Notes: generated by a model from the letters alone, not told the origin. A DNA stretch of 64,000 bases from JAUVPY01 sp034412795 (GCA_034412795.1 DAOUMD010000126.1:1-64000); one strand, 5' to 3'. Shown: positions 33,101 to 41,744, counted from the stretch's first letter. Translations and numbers: made by a program.

Positions 33101-33658
33101 CTCGGCCACCACCTGGCGCAGGGCGCGCAGCATCTCGCGTTGGACCAGGTCGTGGTAGGGCTCTTGGTCGAGCAGCGCCTCGCGCAGGTTGCTCAGGAAG
33201 TTGGACAGGACGGCGGCCACGTCTTCCGTCTTGGGGATGGCTTGGGCCGTCTCGCCCGCCCACAGGGCCTCCCAATGCAGGCGTTCCTGGCACAGCCGGG
33301 TCAGCCGCGGCACGTCAGGCGAGGCCGAGAAGAGCATCAGCTTGGCCGCCTCCTCGGCCAGCGCTTTGGCACCCCCTGGGTCCTGCTTGCCGTTTAGCGC
33401 CGCGAGAACCCGCTCCGCCTCTTGCGGGTCGGCCGCCTGGCGGGTCGTCAGCTCATACGCGCGCCCGGCAGCCTGCTCGAAGGCGGTCCGGCGCTGGCTC
33501 TCCTTGTCCGTCCCCGCCCAGCGGGCGAAGCGTTCCTTGAGGGCCTCATCCACCGGCGTCCAGGCGGCATCAAAGGCTTTGCCCCAGATTGTCTCGGTGG
33601 TCTTGTAGAGGGCGATGACGAAGATACCGCCGGCAAATGCAACTGCGGGTATAGGCAT
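30119..33658 (-). CDS. NACHT ATPase with C-terminal HEAT repeats
   Basis: 1179 residues. A hydrophobic N-terminus (VAFAGGIFVIALY) and helical region (about 1-285) precede a NACHT ATPase: Walker A GDPGSGKTT (303-311), Walker B RCLVCLDGLDEV (391-402) and the downstream HSVLPLSDEDIREFVRKWY. Then come helical domains and, from about residue 770, twelve nearly identical 34-35-residue HEAT-like (PBS-lyase-type) repeats (LLALARDERVDDWVR..AALGQLGRAEEA). NACHT-repeat proteins in bacteria include antiphage sensors; here no fused nuclease or protease effector is seen, so the N-terminal region is either the effector or a partner-binding part. AAGGAG precedes the ATG by 9 bases. Coupled with paralogue 3 downstream. 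Confidence 0.88.
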   Translation of the reverse strand: MPIPAVAFAGGIFVIALYKTTETIWGKAFDAAWTPVDEALKERFARWAGTDKESQRRTAFEQAAGRAYELTTRQAADPQEAERVLAALNGKQDPGGAKALAEEAAKLMLFSASPDVPRLTRLCQERLHWEALWAGETAQAIPKTEDVAAVLSNFLSNLREALLDQEPYHDLVQREMLRALRQVVAELRPVAYDDEDTYRAQLAAMVRELEFVGIPELKERRPITVEDIFIHLRAEREIEVEESRYFQSEQDVEIDGTAEAAAVDSLLSAEFRRSVVTGPRKHITERVSITEALQEAKRLTVLGDPGSGKTTLLKYLTVICAEGRAEAELGLRGDGGEPLLPIFIPLREFAAECAGRDQDYCLLDYFYTHAREHLLLHLPRGFFETALETGRCLVCLDGLDEVWAVGGRKRVRDAVKALAARFPRGRYLVTSRIVGYEKAPLGGRDFIHHSVLPLSDEDIREFVRKWYATRERDPARRKGQIDDLTTTIEREPRIQSLARNPLLLTIITLVHRIEAELPHERVKLYDKCITALVDTWEEVKGLSIEEKKRPFYRYRRRLLERLAYELHTQAEQPGQVQMVKEGDLEITLTRFLMENRRLGFADDPDGARDEARAFIWLARGRTGLLVERGEGVFGFPHLTFQEYLAACDIENRCIHHGVDAMWEEIKEHLHDSHWQEMILLLLGGLNKYDEPPTLLVERVLEAGETDKYEPILHRHLYLAACALADRVDVADDLHQTVVTRLVEIARTAPAWERGDAFSGLSQMVGDGYASEGLLALARDERVDDWVRSTAADALGQLGRAKEAAEILLALARDERVDDGVRSDAAAALGQLGRAEEATEILLALARDERVDDWAPLLTAATLGQLGRAEEAAKILLALAHDEGVDKWVRRTAADVLGQLSRLEENVLEGLLALARDEQVDDWVRRAAAAALGQLGRAEEAAKILLALARDERGDDWVRHDAANALGQLGRAGDNVLEDLLALARDERVSGVVRSAAADALGQLGRAEEATEILLALAHDERGDDWVRRDAANALGQLDRAEEAAEILLALARDERVDDRVRSDAAAALGQLGHAEEATKTLLALARDERVDDRVRSDAANALGQLDRAEEAAEILLALARDERVDDWVRHDAATALGQLGRAEENVLEGLLALARDERGDDWVRRDAYEILKQLVGMVD
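30130..31353. repeat. Twelve tandem 102-105 bp units coding HEAT repeats
   Basis: Units are very similar at DNA level (recurring CGAGTTGGCCGAGGGCG and CCGCTCGTCGCGGGCCAG), with two lengths that differ by inclusion of a VLEG/VLED codon. High identity implies recent expansion and likely copy-number variation. Confidence 0.9.
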
Positions 33659-34027
33659 CGCTTAGGCTCCTTGCCGGGCGTGTGGTGTAGCCGCGATTTC
33701 CAGGTTCTGTTGAAAAACGATCTTGATGCCCCACTTTCGCTTTAAGCTCAAGGCGGATGACAATCCCCCGTTCCACCTGACGCGGACTATCGTCCGCGCC
33801 GAGCATAAAGACGTTTGCTGGTTAAGGAGAATTTGATAACCCGGCGAATTCATCGCCGGGGCGGCCTGGTGTACCTACCCAACCGGGTGGATTATACATT
33901 GTGGCCCTTACTTACGGCAAAAACAACGGCGGCCCCATATCAACAAGACCGCCACCTACAAACATCTGGGGAGAGATTTTTATCACTCTGTTCTGATCGT
34001 TATCCGCACTTCCGGATGTTGGGTCCC
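33659..34027. other. Gene-free stretch with two strong hairpins
   Basis: No gene seen. CGCGGAC-TATC-GTCCGCG at 33781-33798 and CCCGGCGA-ATTCA-TCGCCGGG at 33840-33860 are perfect stems without T tails. They may be regulatory hairpins for the NACHT-HEAT gene or remnants of small palindromic repeats. Confidence 0.5.
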
Positions 34028-34315
34028 TCAGGCCGCCAACGGCACAGATTCCCTCACCTTCAGCGTGCTGACAACCTGCTTCGGTCCTTCAACCGTACGC
34101 GCTACCTCCATAGCAGCCTTTGCTGCCGCCTCGTCAGGCACCTGGCCCTGCAACTGTACATAACCTGTCTCAGAATGCACGCGGATGGCCAAGGGCCGGG
34201 TGTGCTCGTCCTGGGCCAGAGCCAATGCCACCGAACGTTCCAGCTTGGGGTCGGCGTGCAGCTCGTTGACGACCTGGCTCACGCTATCCACACTACCGGC
34301 CAGAACAGTCGCCAT
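34028..34315 (-). pseudogene. 5'-truncated duplicate of the BON-domain gene
   Basis: 95 residues (MATVLAGSVDSVSQVVNELH start) nearly identical to residues 52-146 of the full BON protein at 41026-41466. Similarity begins at the AAATGGC of the internal Met and stops immediately upstream, so the first BON domain and native promoter are missing. The last few codons differ (RESVPLAA versus RHPIALST). Same orientation as the intact copy, 7 kb away. A short protein could still be made from the internal ATG, but no ribosome site of good quality is visible. Confidence 0.8.
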
Positions 34316-34727
34316 TTCCCTTATTGTTCAAGTTCAGAGCTTGTCCAGCGTCATCACGACTTGCTGATCGAATGGTCGGGCCAGGTAATTGCGTAAAGCG
34401 ACGAGCCAATGTTTGTTGATCTTCCAGGAACGATGCAGCTTCTCACCCACGGTAGCCAGGAACGTATGTTGTTAAATCCCACTATGGCTTCTTGGTTATC
34501 CGGACAGTATTGGGTTTGATCGGTACCCTGACAATCGCACAAATAGAAATGCGATAGGGACGATGCCCCATTTCGGGGGTGAAAACGGGGGTGAAAACGC
34601 CCCTTTTTAGGGAAACGAGGCTAGTTTCAGACTATTTTGGGCGTGCTTTCCCCACCAATCGGCTTACTTCAATTCCATTTGTGCGGTTACGAAGGTTCGG
34701 TCAAAGGTAATGCTAAACTTCCCATCG
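34316..34727. other. Gene-free stretch downstream of the STAND-caspase operon
   Basis: 412 bases without a supportable gene. Contains tandem GGGGGTGAAAAC and a terminator-like hairpin (next entry). The segment 34320-34560 has no recognised repeat. Confidence 0.5.
34587..34608 (+). terminator. Terminator-like hairpin on the plus strand
   Basis: GGGGGTGAAAACGCCCC followed by TTTTT. No plus-strand gene precedes it nearby, so it may instead block antisense transcription into the operon's 3' end. Confidence 0.45.
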
Positions 34728-36125
34728 TCATCCTTCGCCGAACAAGCTCTTCCACAGGTCATCAACGATCAGTGCATTGATGCCCTGAATCGTCACCCCG
34801 GCCGCTTGCACGATGTCCTTGCGGTGCAAGAAGTCCCGGAAGCTGGCGTGATACACGCTGTAGCGCGTGCCGTCTGGATGGGGCTGCTCGTGCAAGAACT
34901 CATCCCATTCATCCAGCACTTCCTGCACCGTCAGCTCGTCGATGCGCAGATCTTCGCTATCTGCGAACTGGGTAATCAGTCTGCGGGATACCGGTTGCTG
35001 TACCTCACTCAAGATGTACACAATCCTGATCTTGACCCGCGGCAGGGGCCTGGCCGTCATCCCCATCCGTCGCCAGTGATCGTCGTAATAACCTTCCAGT
35101 CCTATGGGCAGGTTCTCAACGCTCAGGTCCTCGTACGCCCCTTTCTCGATCTCCGGCAACACGTAGCGCAAGTACATGAAGTTGCTTTCACTGCGCCCGG
35201 TGAGCGTGCTAACGAATTCTTTGACGGCCATATTCTGCCCATCGATCCAGGCGCGGAGCCCGGGGCGCTCGGTGCTCCGCCGCAGGTACCGCTCCACGTC
35301 ACTCCGGTTCTCGGCTGGGTGCTGCATCAGGTCTAGCAGTTCCTGGGGCGACTGCACGACAAATGGCACAGCCACCTGCCGCCGCGTCATCACGAAATAG
35401 ACAGCATCGGGCAAGGTGGTGGGTAAGTGCAGGATGTTGGAGCCTTCCGGGTGGCCTGCCAGATCAACCTCATCCAGCGCATCGACCGCAATCACCAGGC
35501 GTTCCCCCGGCTCGAGTTTGGCACTAGCCTCCGAGAGCAGCTTTGACAGGAACGCACCATCCTGCGTTGCGCTCTGAGGGAGGCCGGGATAGGGCAGGCC
35601 GAACTCGACGATCAGTTGGACGCACACGCTCTCCAGAAACTGCGATGCGCTGGTGATACCCAGGGCTCGCACGTTGAAGTGGGCGATGCAGCCAGTCCTG
35701 CGCACGTACTCGGCCAGAATGGCACTCTTGCCCAGGCCGGGATCGGCCTCGATGATGAAATAGCCACACCGCTGCTTGGTCATAAACCCTTCGATGGCTC
35801 CGAAGACAAACTCACGCCCCACGAAATCGCGCGTTTTGTCGGCAATGAAGGTGCCGAGGTGGTAGCGGTCGGGGTCGAGGCCCAGCGACGCTCCCAGTGC
35901 GTTGCGCGCGTCGAGGAGCGCCATCACTGTATCGGCCGGCAGGTTAACTTGGTTGATCACCATTCGGATGTTACGCCCGATGGCCACACCCGTCGAGCCG
36001 CTGATATTGCCAACGGAAATAGCATCACCCAGCACCTGGATCGTTTTCCGGAGCGCGGGATCATCCGTGGTGACCGCGGCTGCCTTGAGCTTCTCGATGG
36101 CTTGGGATATTCTTTCGTCAGACAT
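34728..36125 (-). CDS. STAND ATPase (NACHT/APAF-like) with N-terminal adaptor motif
   Basis: 465 residues. The N-terminal segment (about 30-60) contains GNISGSTGVAIGR, almost the same as the motif in the neighbouring caspase. ATPase core: GREFVF (linker before P-loop), Walker A EADPGLGKS (126-134), Walker B LVIAVDALDE (210-219), then MTRR at the sensor position. The C-terminal part ends with the winged-helix-like YSVYHASFRDFLHRKD that in APAF-like proteins directly precedes the sensor repeats. Here the protein stops after about 40 more residues, and the repeats are encoded by the separate gene upstream. It would act as the nucleotide-dependent switch of the operon. AGGAG lies 11 bases upstream. 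Confidence 0.88.
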   Translation of the reverse strand: MSDERISQAIEKLKAAAVTTDDPALRKTIQVLGDAISVGNISGSTGVAIGRNIRMVINQVNLPADTVMALLDARNALGASLGLDPDRYHLGTFIADKTRDFVGREFVFGAIEGFMTKQRCGYFIIEADPGLGKSAILAEYVRRTGCIAHFNVRALGITSASQFLESVCVQLIVEFGLPYPGLPQSATQDGAFLSKLLSEASAKLEPGERLVIAVDALDEVDLAGHPEGSNILHLPTTLPDAVYFVMTRRQVAVPFVVQSPQELLDLMQHPAENRSDVERYLRRSTERPGLRAWIDGQNMAVKEFVSTLTGRSESNFMYLRYVLPEIEKGAYEDLSVENLPIGLEGYYDDHWRRMGMTARPLPRVKIRIVYILSEVQQPVSRRLITQFADSEDLRIDELTVQEVLDEWDEFLHEQPHPDGTRYSVYHASFRDFLHRKDIVQAAGVTIQGINALIVDDLWKSLFGEG

Positions 36126-36155
36126 CCTGTGTGGAGCTCCTTTCGGGTACCGGGG

Positions 36156-39100
36156 TCACGCTGATGGGGGCAAGACACCCCTTTCCGATGCGTGTCCCCA
36201 CCAACCATCAACTTCCTGGATCGCCTGGCACAAGTCCCAGAGTGTGCGGCCTTCATCCACGCCCGCAAGGAGCGCGGTTGCGGGTTCCAACGCCTGGAAC
36301 ACGCTCGTGCGCCCCCTCAGGCGGGCGGTATCGAAGACACTCGGCAGCTTCTCCAACTCCGCTTCGGCCGCGGGCAACAGCCGTCGAGTGATCTCGGGGG
36401 CGCGTATACCCGCGCTGGCCTGGAATAAGGCTTGCACCACCTCGCTGGTGAATCGCTCGTCCTGGATCGCCTCGGCCGCCTGCAATGCGCACTCAGGCTC
36501 GCCTAGCTGGGCCAGAGCCTGGGCTACCTCACTACGCACTTCAGCATAGGAACTGCGCCCCATCCACCGGAACTCCCTCGCGGCTGCCATGGCTTGCTTA
36601 AGTCCCTCCAGATCGTCCACCCGGGCCAGGGCTAAGGCAGCACTGCTCAGCGCCCACGGTTTGGTCATGCTATCCAGGCTGTTCTGCGCCGCTTGCAAAG
36701 CGCGCTGCGCGGCCTCGGCGGCGAGTTTCTGCTCGCCCGCCTCGACCAGGGCCTGGGCTGCATTGCTCAGCGCCTGCGCTTTTTGCCACCCTTCCTCGAT
36801 TGTCTCCGCTACCTGAAGCGCGCGCTCGGCAATTTCGGCGGCATATGGCTGTGGATGGTCTGAGTGCATAGAATTGGGCATAGGTTCGCGCCTCAACCTG
36901 AGACGCCAGCGCTTCCTCTCCCTTTCTCTGCCTGCCTGGGATGAGACTTGCGCCCTTTGGCCTTGGGCCAGGACTGAAGCAGCGCTGCTCAGCGCGTCTG
37001 CTCTGCGCTGCCTATCTGTGGCTGCCTCGGCCGCCTCCAACAGTCGCTCGGCGACTTCGGGAGTGCGTCCCCCGGCGCCGGCCTGGACCAAGGTCTGGGC
37101 CAGCTTTATCAGTGCCTTAGTTCTGAACTGCTCCACCTGGATCGCCTCCGCCGCCCTCAGGGCGTGCCGGGCAACTTCGGGGATGCGCTCGCCCTCGCCG
37201 GCCCGGATTAGGGCCTGAGCGACGTTGATCAGTGCCTCGGCTTTTTCCCTTTCGTCCTGGATCGCCTCCGCCGCCTGGGACGCCCACTCTACCTGGCCTG
37301 CTTCGGTCAGAGCTTGGGCCGTTGCGCTCAGCCCCTTGGTTCTGTATTCCTCATCCGAGATCGACGTCGCCGATTGGAATGCTCGTTCTGCTTCGCCCGC
37401 CAAGGCCAGCGCCTGGGCGGCACTGGTCAGCGCGTCTGCTCGAGGCTTTACAACCTGGATAGCCTGTGCCACCTGCAGTGCCCGCTGGGCCACCTGGGCT
37501 GCCTGTTCTAGCTCGCCGGCCTGAGCCAGGGCCTGGACCACTTCCTTATATGCTGCTGCCTGGTAATACTCATGCGGAATCGCCCCTGCCACTTGCAATG
37601 CATAACCGGCAACTTGGGCGGCGTGCTCCCTCTGCCCCACCTGGGCCAGGGCACAGGCCGCACTACCCAACGCTTGCACCTGGGGAAACTCGTACTCAAA
37701 GACTTGACCAGTCCGTAGGGCGCGTTCGGCGACCTCTGCCGCCCGTTCCGGTTCGCCCAGGTGCACCATGGCTTGGGCCACCGCAGCTTGCGCCCCCACT
37801 CTATAATAAATCTCTGAAATGGTCTCCGCCACTCGTGATACCTGCTCCAGCCCCTTTCTCTCTTCCGCCCTGGCCATTGCCTGGGCAACAACGGCCAGCA
37901 CTTCGGCTTTCATTTTCCCGTAATGCATGGTCTCCACCACCGCCAAAGTCCGTCTTAACCCCTTTCCGCCACCCAGATGGGCCAAGGCTTGGGCCACTTT
38001 GATCAGCGCATCCTTCTTGCTCCTTGCAATCACTGAACTCCCCTCACGGATCGCCACCGCCGTCTGGAGTGCTTGCTCCACCTGGCCCGCCTCGGCCAGG
38101 GCATGAGCTACCAGGACAAGGTCCCACGCCTTGTATAACCTATTCTGAGTTTGCTCCGCGGCCTCCAGTGCCCGCTCGGCTATTTCAGCAGCTCGGCCTC
38201 GCTCGCCGGCCTGGACCAGGACTAAAGCAGCACCGCTCAGCGCCTTCGAGCGGTAGTGAACTTGAGAATGAGCATCCTGCTGGATGATCTCCACCGCGCG
38301 TTCGGTGATCTGCAAAGCCCGCCCGCGCTGGCCGGCTTGGACCAGGGCCTGGGCTATCTCGATCAGCGCCTCGGCCTTTTGGTGCGCTTCTGGAACCGCT
38401 TCTGCTGCCTTCAAGGCCTGCTCGGCGATCCTGACGGCCCTCTCCACGTCGCCCACCTCAGCCAGGGCCTGAGCTATCTCCCGCAGCGCTTGGTCTCGTA
38501 ACCCCGGCATGTTGATCGCCTGAATGGTCTCCAGCGCCCGCTCCACATGCCCCTGGGAGGCCAGAACCACCGACAGCTCCTGCAGCGCTACCTCCTGCAT
38601 CCACGGCTCCTGGATTTCCTCCACCGTCTCAAAAGCGCGTTCCACCTCGCCCACTTGGGCCAAGAAGGGAACCATCTTTTGCAGAGATTTATCCTCATGC
38701 TCTTCATGGATCGTCTGCGCCGGCCGCAGCATCTCCAACATCCTTTGGGTGATCTGGGCGGCACGTTCCCTCTCGCCTTTCTGGGCAAAGGTCAAGGCCA
38801 TCTCGTGCAGCGCCTTCGCTTTCTCCGCTCGATTGGTCATGAGTTCAGCCGTCGCCAACGCTTGCTCCCTAACCTCCCGGGCCGCACCAAATGCCTTTTG
38901 GGCCTCGAGCGCCTCAGCGATCAAACGGTAAGCCCGACTTTTCTGAGCTCGATTCTGGATCAGCTCAGCATAGCTCCGCGCCCTCGTTGCCTGGCCTAGC
39001 TGAGCCAAGACGCCCAGTAGTTCCGGAGGCACGTTGCTGGCCAGTTCTCCCAACGTCGCGTAGATCAGGCAGCCGCGTATCGCTTGAACCGTATTCGGTG

Positions 39101-39320
39101 GCCGCTCGGCGGAGGCCGTCCGAATTGCTAACTCAAGGTCCTGGGCAAAGCCGCGGTGGGAGCGTGTGTGCGCGAGCTTGACGTCCATCCAAGCTTTGTC
39201 AATCAGGGTATACAGGGCTTCATTCCGCCCCGCCTGACTCAAGTGGAGCGCCAAGGATTGCAGCGTATACCGCTGCCGCTCGGGATCGAGTTGGTTGAAT
39301 CGTTCAAACAGGTCGGTCAT
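36156..39320 (-). CDS. Large TPR-like repeat protein (sensor module)
   Basis: 1054 residues made almost entirely of helical TPR-like units of roughly 34-44 residues (ALIEIAQALVQAGQRGRALQ, ALSSAAQALVEAGEQKLAAE pattern), more than twenty in all. The N-terminus (QSLALHLSQAGRNEALYTLI, DKAWMDVKLAH) matches the segment that in APAF-like STAND proteins lies between ATPase and repeats. Residues about 785-825 break the periodicity with a basic stretch (RERERKRWRLRLRREPMPNS), perhaps an insertion. There is no good ribosome site; it starts 16 bases after the caspase stop and is probably translationally coupled. Likely the ligand- or protein-sensing part of the caspase-STAND module. Confidence 0.85.
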   Translation of the reverse strand: MTDLFERFNQLDPERQRYTLQSLALHLSQAGRNEALYTLIDKAWMDVKLAHTRSHRGFAQDLELAIRTASAERPPNTVQAIRGCLIYATLGELASNVPPELLGVLAQLGQATRARSYAELIQNRAQKSRAYRLIAEALEAQKAFGAAREVREQALATAELMTNRAEKAKALHEMALTFAQKGERERAAQITQRMLEMLRPAQTIHEEHEDKSLQKMVPFLAQVGEVERAFETVEEIQEPWMQEVALQELSVVLASQGHVERALETIQAINMPGLRDQALREIAQALAEVGDVERAVRIAEQALKAAEAVPEAHQKAEALIEIAQALVQAGQRGRALQITERAVEIIQQDAHSQVHYRSKALSGAALVLVQAGERGRAAEIAERALEAAEQTQNRLYKAWDLVLVAHALAEAGQVEQALQTAVAIREGSSVIARSKKDALIKVAQALAHLGGGKGLRRTLAVVETMHYGKMKAEVLAVVAQAMARAEERKGLEQVSRVAETISEIYYRVGAQAAVAQAMVHLGEPERAAEVAERALRTGQVFEYEFPQVQALGSAACALAQVGQREHAAQVAGYALQVAGAIPHEYYQAAAYKEVVQALAQAGELEQAAQVAQRALQVAQAIQVVKPRADALTSAAQALALAGEAERAFQSATSISDEEYRTKGLSATAQALTEAGQVEWASQAAEAIQDEREKAEALINVAQALIRAGEGERIPEVARHALRAAEAIQVEQFRTKALIKLAQTLVQAGAGGRTPEVAERLLEAAEAATDRQRRADALSSAASVLAQGQRAQVSSQAGRERERKRWRLRLRREPMPNSMHSDHPQPYAAEIAERALQVAETIEEGWQKAQALSNAAQALVEAGEQKLAAEAAQRALQAAQNSLDSMTKPWALSSAALALARVDDLEGLKQAMAAAREFRWMGRSSYAEVRSEVAQALAQLGEPECALQAAEAIQDERFTSEVVQALFQASAGIRAPEITRRLLPAAEAELEKLPSVFDTARLRGRTSVFQALEPATALLAGVDEGRTLWDLCQAIQEVDGWWGHASERGVLPPSA

Positions 39321-39336
39321 TACGAAAGAACTTTAT

Positions 39337-40758
39337 CTAAGCGGTCTCTTCCTTTGCCTTCTCCGCCACCTTGCGGATGACAGTGGCGACTCCTGCCACG
39401 GGATTGGATAGGCAGGCAACGGTAACCTCAAAGATGTCGTCGGCCATTATGGCCAATGTCTTCAGCCAGCGTTCGACTCTATTAGGGTTAGCCTCCTCGC
39501 CCTTGGCCACCTCGCCCTGGATCTTCTGAACCGTCTCAGTCAGTTCCTCTTTGTCCACGTCCGGGTCTTCGGGACGAGTCTCGATCTGTTGGTAGACCGC
39601 ATCGAACAGTTTGGCAATCTCGTCACCACCCAGTTCCTGCGTCACACTTGCCTGGGCGCCGCGGCCAATGGCGATGCCCGTGCTGCTGGAGATGTCCCCG
39701 ACAGTGATCTTGTCACCACCCACCTTGTCGCCGCGCACCTCGTCCCCGTGAACGATTTTGTCACGGTCGACAAAGTCACCACCACCGGTATCGACGCTGC
39801 CGCCAACGTAGGCACCGCCGTGAGTGTCAATCTTGCGTGCCATGGCCTCCTCCTCGGGAATTCCTTCCAAGGGGTCGGGCGCAGGTTGGCCCTTGCTCCA
39901 TCCTTTGCCGCCCAGCAACAGCGCGACGGGGAAGTTGCCACTGACCTGGTAATCGGGCGTTTGCTCCACACCCCAATCAGCCTGGGCACTTTGGGGCACA
40001 CGCCGATAGACGTGGCTCATCACGTCCGAAACCAACACCTCGGTTGCCCCTTCCTGGGGCTGGGCGTGACCGGTGAGCGCCTCGATCAGGTGATAGGTGA
40101 AGATACTCATCACCCTATCCTTGCGTATGTAAGAACTCTGCTCCCCGCTTGAGGAGCTGAGCACGGCGCGGCCTTGCCCTTGAGCCAAAGCCTCCAGGCC
40201 CTTGGCACCCGGTCCGGCAACCGCTTTTTCGTCTGCCATCAGCAGCGTGGGGGCGATAGCCGAGCCGACGTATCCGGCCGACAGAGGGAACACGTCTTTG
40301 GCGCCCATACCCGCCGCGTGGCAACAGTCGAGCACCACCACTAGGCGCTGCGGTCGCAACTCGCCCACTGCTTCGGCAAAATCGGCGGCTCGCAGCGCGC
40401 GTGATCTGATCTTATCCTCTCGAATATCGTAGGGGATCAGGTAGAACTCAGGCGGCTCGACCGATTTGTCGCGCCAGCCGTGGCCGGTATAGTAGACGAC
40501 GGCCGTGGCGTCCTGGTTGGGGTTGGCTTGGATAGACTCTTGCAGCCATTCCAGCCCATCCAGGATACCCTGGCGAGTCGCCGTCTGGCCCCTAATGACT
40601 TTGACGTTGTCGTTGAGGTAAGCACACCGGTCAGGGTGGGTTAGCACTCCTGCTAGTGCTTCGATGTCCTTGGCCACGTCGGGCAGGGCCCACTTGTCTA
40701 CATAGTTCTCGTCCACGCCGATAAGCAGCGCGTAGCCGTGGGTAAATTGATCGGTCAT
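39337..40758 (-). CDS. Caspase-family (C14) protease with adaptor region
   Basis: 473 residues. Caspase-like fold from residue 8 (YALLIGVDENY) with catalytic His93 (YYTGHGW) and Cys146 (VVLDCCHAAG). The protease domain ends near 280. A Gly/Asp-rich repeat follows (GGDFVDRDKIVHGDEVRGDK, about 326-345), then the adaptor motif GDISSSTGIAIGR (354-366) and a C-terminal helical domain (about 380-470, VDKEELTETVQKIQGEVAKG). Caspase-like proteases of this type act as effectors of bacterial immunity or programmed death when activated by a partner. First gene of the three-gene operon; AGGAGG precedes the ATG. The target sites are unknown. Confidence 0.9.
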   Translation of the reverse strand: MTDQFTHGYALLIGVDENYVDKWALPDVAKDIEALAGVLTHPDRCAYLNDNVKVIRGQTATRQGILDGLEWLQESIQANPNQDATAVVYYTGHGWRDKSVEPPEFYLIPYDIREDKIRSRALRAADFAEAVGELRPQRLVVVLDCCHAAGMGAKDVFPLSAGYVGSAIAPTLLMADEKAVAGPGAKGLEALAQGQGRAVLSSSSGEQSSYIRKDRVMSIFTYHLIEALTGHAQPQEGATEVLVSDVMSHVYRRVPQSAQADWGVEQTPDYQVSGNFPVALLLGGKGWSKGQPAPDPLEGIPEEEAMARKIDTHGGAYVGGSVDTGGGDFVDRDKIVHGDEVRGDKVGGDKITVGDISSSTGIAIGRGAQASVTQELGGDEIAKLFDAVYQQIETRPEDPDVDKEELTETVQKIQGEVAKGEEANPNRVERWLKTLAIMADDIFEVTVACLSNPVAGVATVIRKVAEKAKEETA

Positions 40759-41025
40759 ATGAACCTCCTGCCTAAAACCTGGGTATTCGGTATATCGGCT
40801 ACGTCTCTAAGGTAACCTATCGTTCCCATCACAACTAGAATATCATAATTGACGACAAAATTCAATGGGCATAACAAGATCTCTGCAAAAATCTGGTGAA
40901 CCCTAACACAACGCTAGTGTTCAACTTGCCTAATTCAGGGACTAAAAAAGAGCGCAGGACACTCCTGTGCTCTTCAAAGTACAATTCTCATAGCCAGAGT
41001 TGGTTCACAACCAACTCTGGCCTCC

Positions 41026-41466
41026 TCAGGTCGACAGTGCTATGGGGTGTCTCACCTTCAACGCGCTGACAACCTGCTTCGGTCCTTCAACCGTACGCGC
41101 TACCTCCATGGCAGCCTTTGCTGCCGCCTCGTCCGGCACCTGGCCTTGCAACTGCACATACCCTGCCTCAGAACGCACGCGGATGGGCAAGGGCCGGGTG
41201 CGCTCATCCTGGGCCAGAGCCAATGCCACCGAACGTTCCAGCTTGGGGTCGGCGTGCAGCTCGTTGACGACCTCGCTCACGCTATCCACACTGCCGGCCA
41301 GAACAGTCGCCATTTCTCTGATACTGGTGGACGACACGTATCCCGACAGGGTGACCACACCGTCATCCACGGTCACCGTGATATCGGGTCGCGAACTGCG
41401 TAGCGGAGAATAGGCTTCCAAGGCCTCTTCCACGGATCGCTTCAGTGTTTGGGGCATTCTCTTCAC
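41026..41466 (-). CDS. BON-domain protein
   Basis: 146 residues with two BON domains: about 5-70 (DITVTVDDGVVTLSGYVSST) and about 75-140 (PIRVRSEAGYVQLQGQVPDE). BON modules bind phospholipid or other hydrophobic surfaces and appear in envelope-stress proteins such as OsmY, but here there is no signal peptide, so the protein should be cytoplasmic or membrane-peripheral. A truncated copy lies at 34028-34315, on the other side of the caspase-STAND operon. Confidence 0.85.
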   Translation of the reverse strand: MKRMPQTLKRSVEEALEAYSPLRSSRPDITVTVDDGVVTLSGYVSSTSIREMATVLAGSVDSVSEVVNELHADPKLERSVALALAQDERTRPLPIRVRSEAGYVQLQGQVPDEAAAKAAMEVARTVEGPKQVVSALKVRHPIALST

Positions 41467-41583
41467 CTCCGATGGCGATTATGATACGACATTGAGTGAA
41501 GCATGCAAATTTTACGATACTACGGCATGCTTCATTTTGCCAAGAAAAGTGGTTGACAACTTGGCCTGCTTTGCCAGACACAT

Positions 41584-41728
41584 CCGTAAAGCGTAAGGCG
41601 TAATGCGTGATGCGTGAAACGTGAATACACCCATCATGCGTCACGGATCACGCATCACGTTTTACGTTTTACGAGGTTGCTTTTTTTGATTTGACCGGTA
41701 AGAAGTGTCAACCAAATAGTGAACCATC
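41584..41728. repeat. Inverted tandem-word array family A plus end D, copy 3
   Basis: Left arm 41584-41626 (CGTAAAGCGTAAGGCGTAAT words), short loop, right arm 41636-41675 (CACGCATCACGTTTTACG words), then the D end at 41673-41728. GGTTGACAACTT at about 41551 resembles an inverted copy of the D terminus (AAGTGTCAACC). It lies between the BON and HtrA genes. Confidence 0.8.
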
Positions 41729-41744
41729 TTTAGGCCCATAGGTA

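Noticed and set aside
34728..40758. Type III-E CRISPR-like TPR-caspase (Craspase) system
   Set aside because: TPR and caspase are separate proteins here, a STAND ATPase is present, and there is no Cas7-11, Cas1/2 or repeat array.
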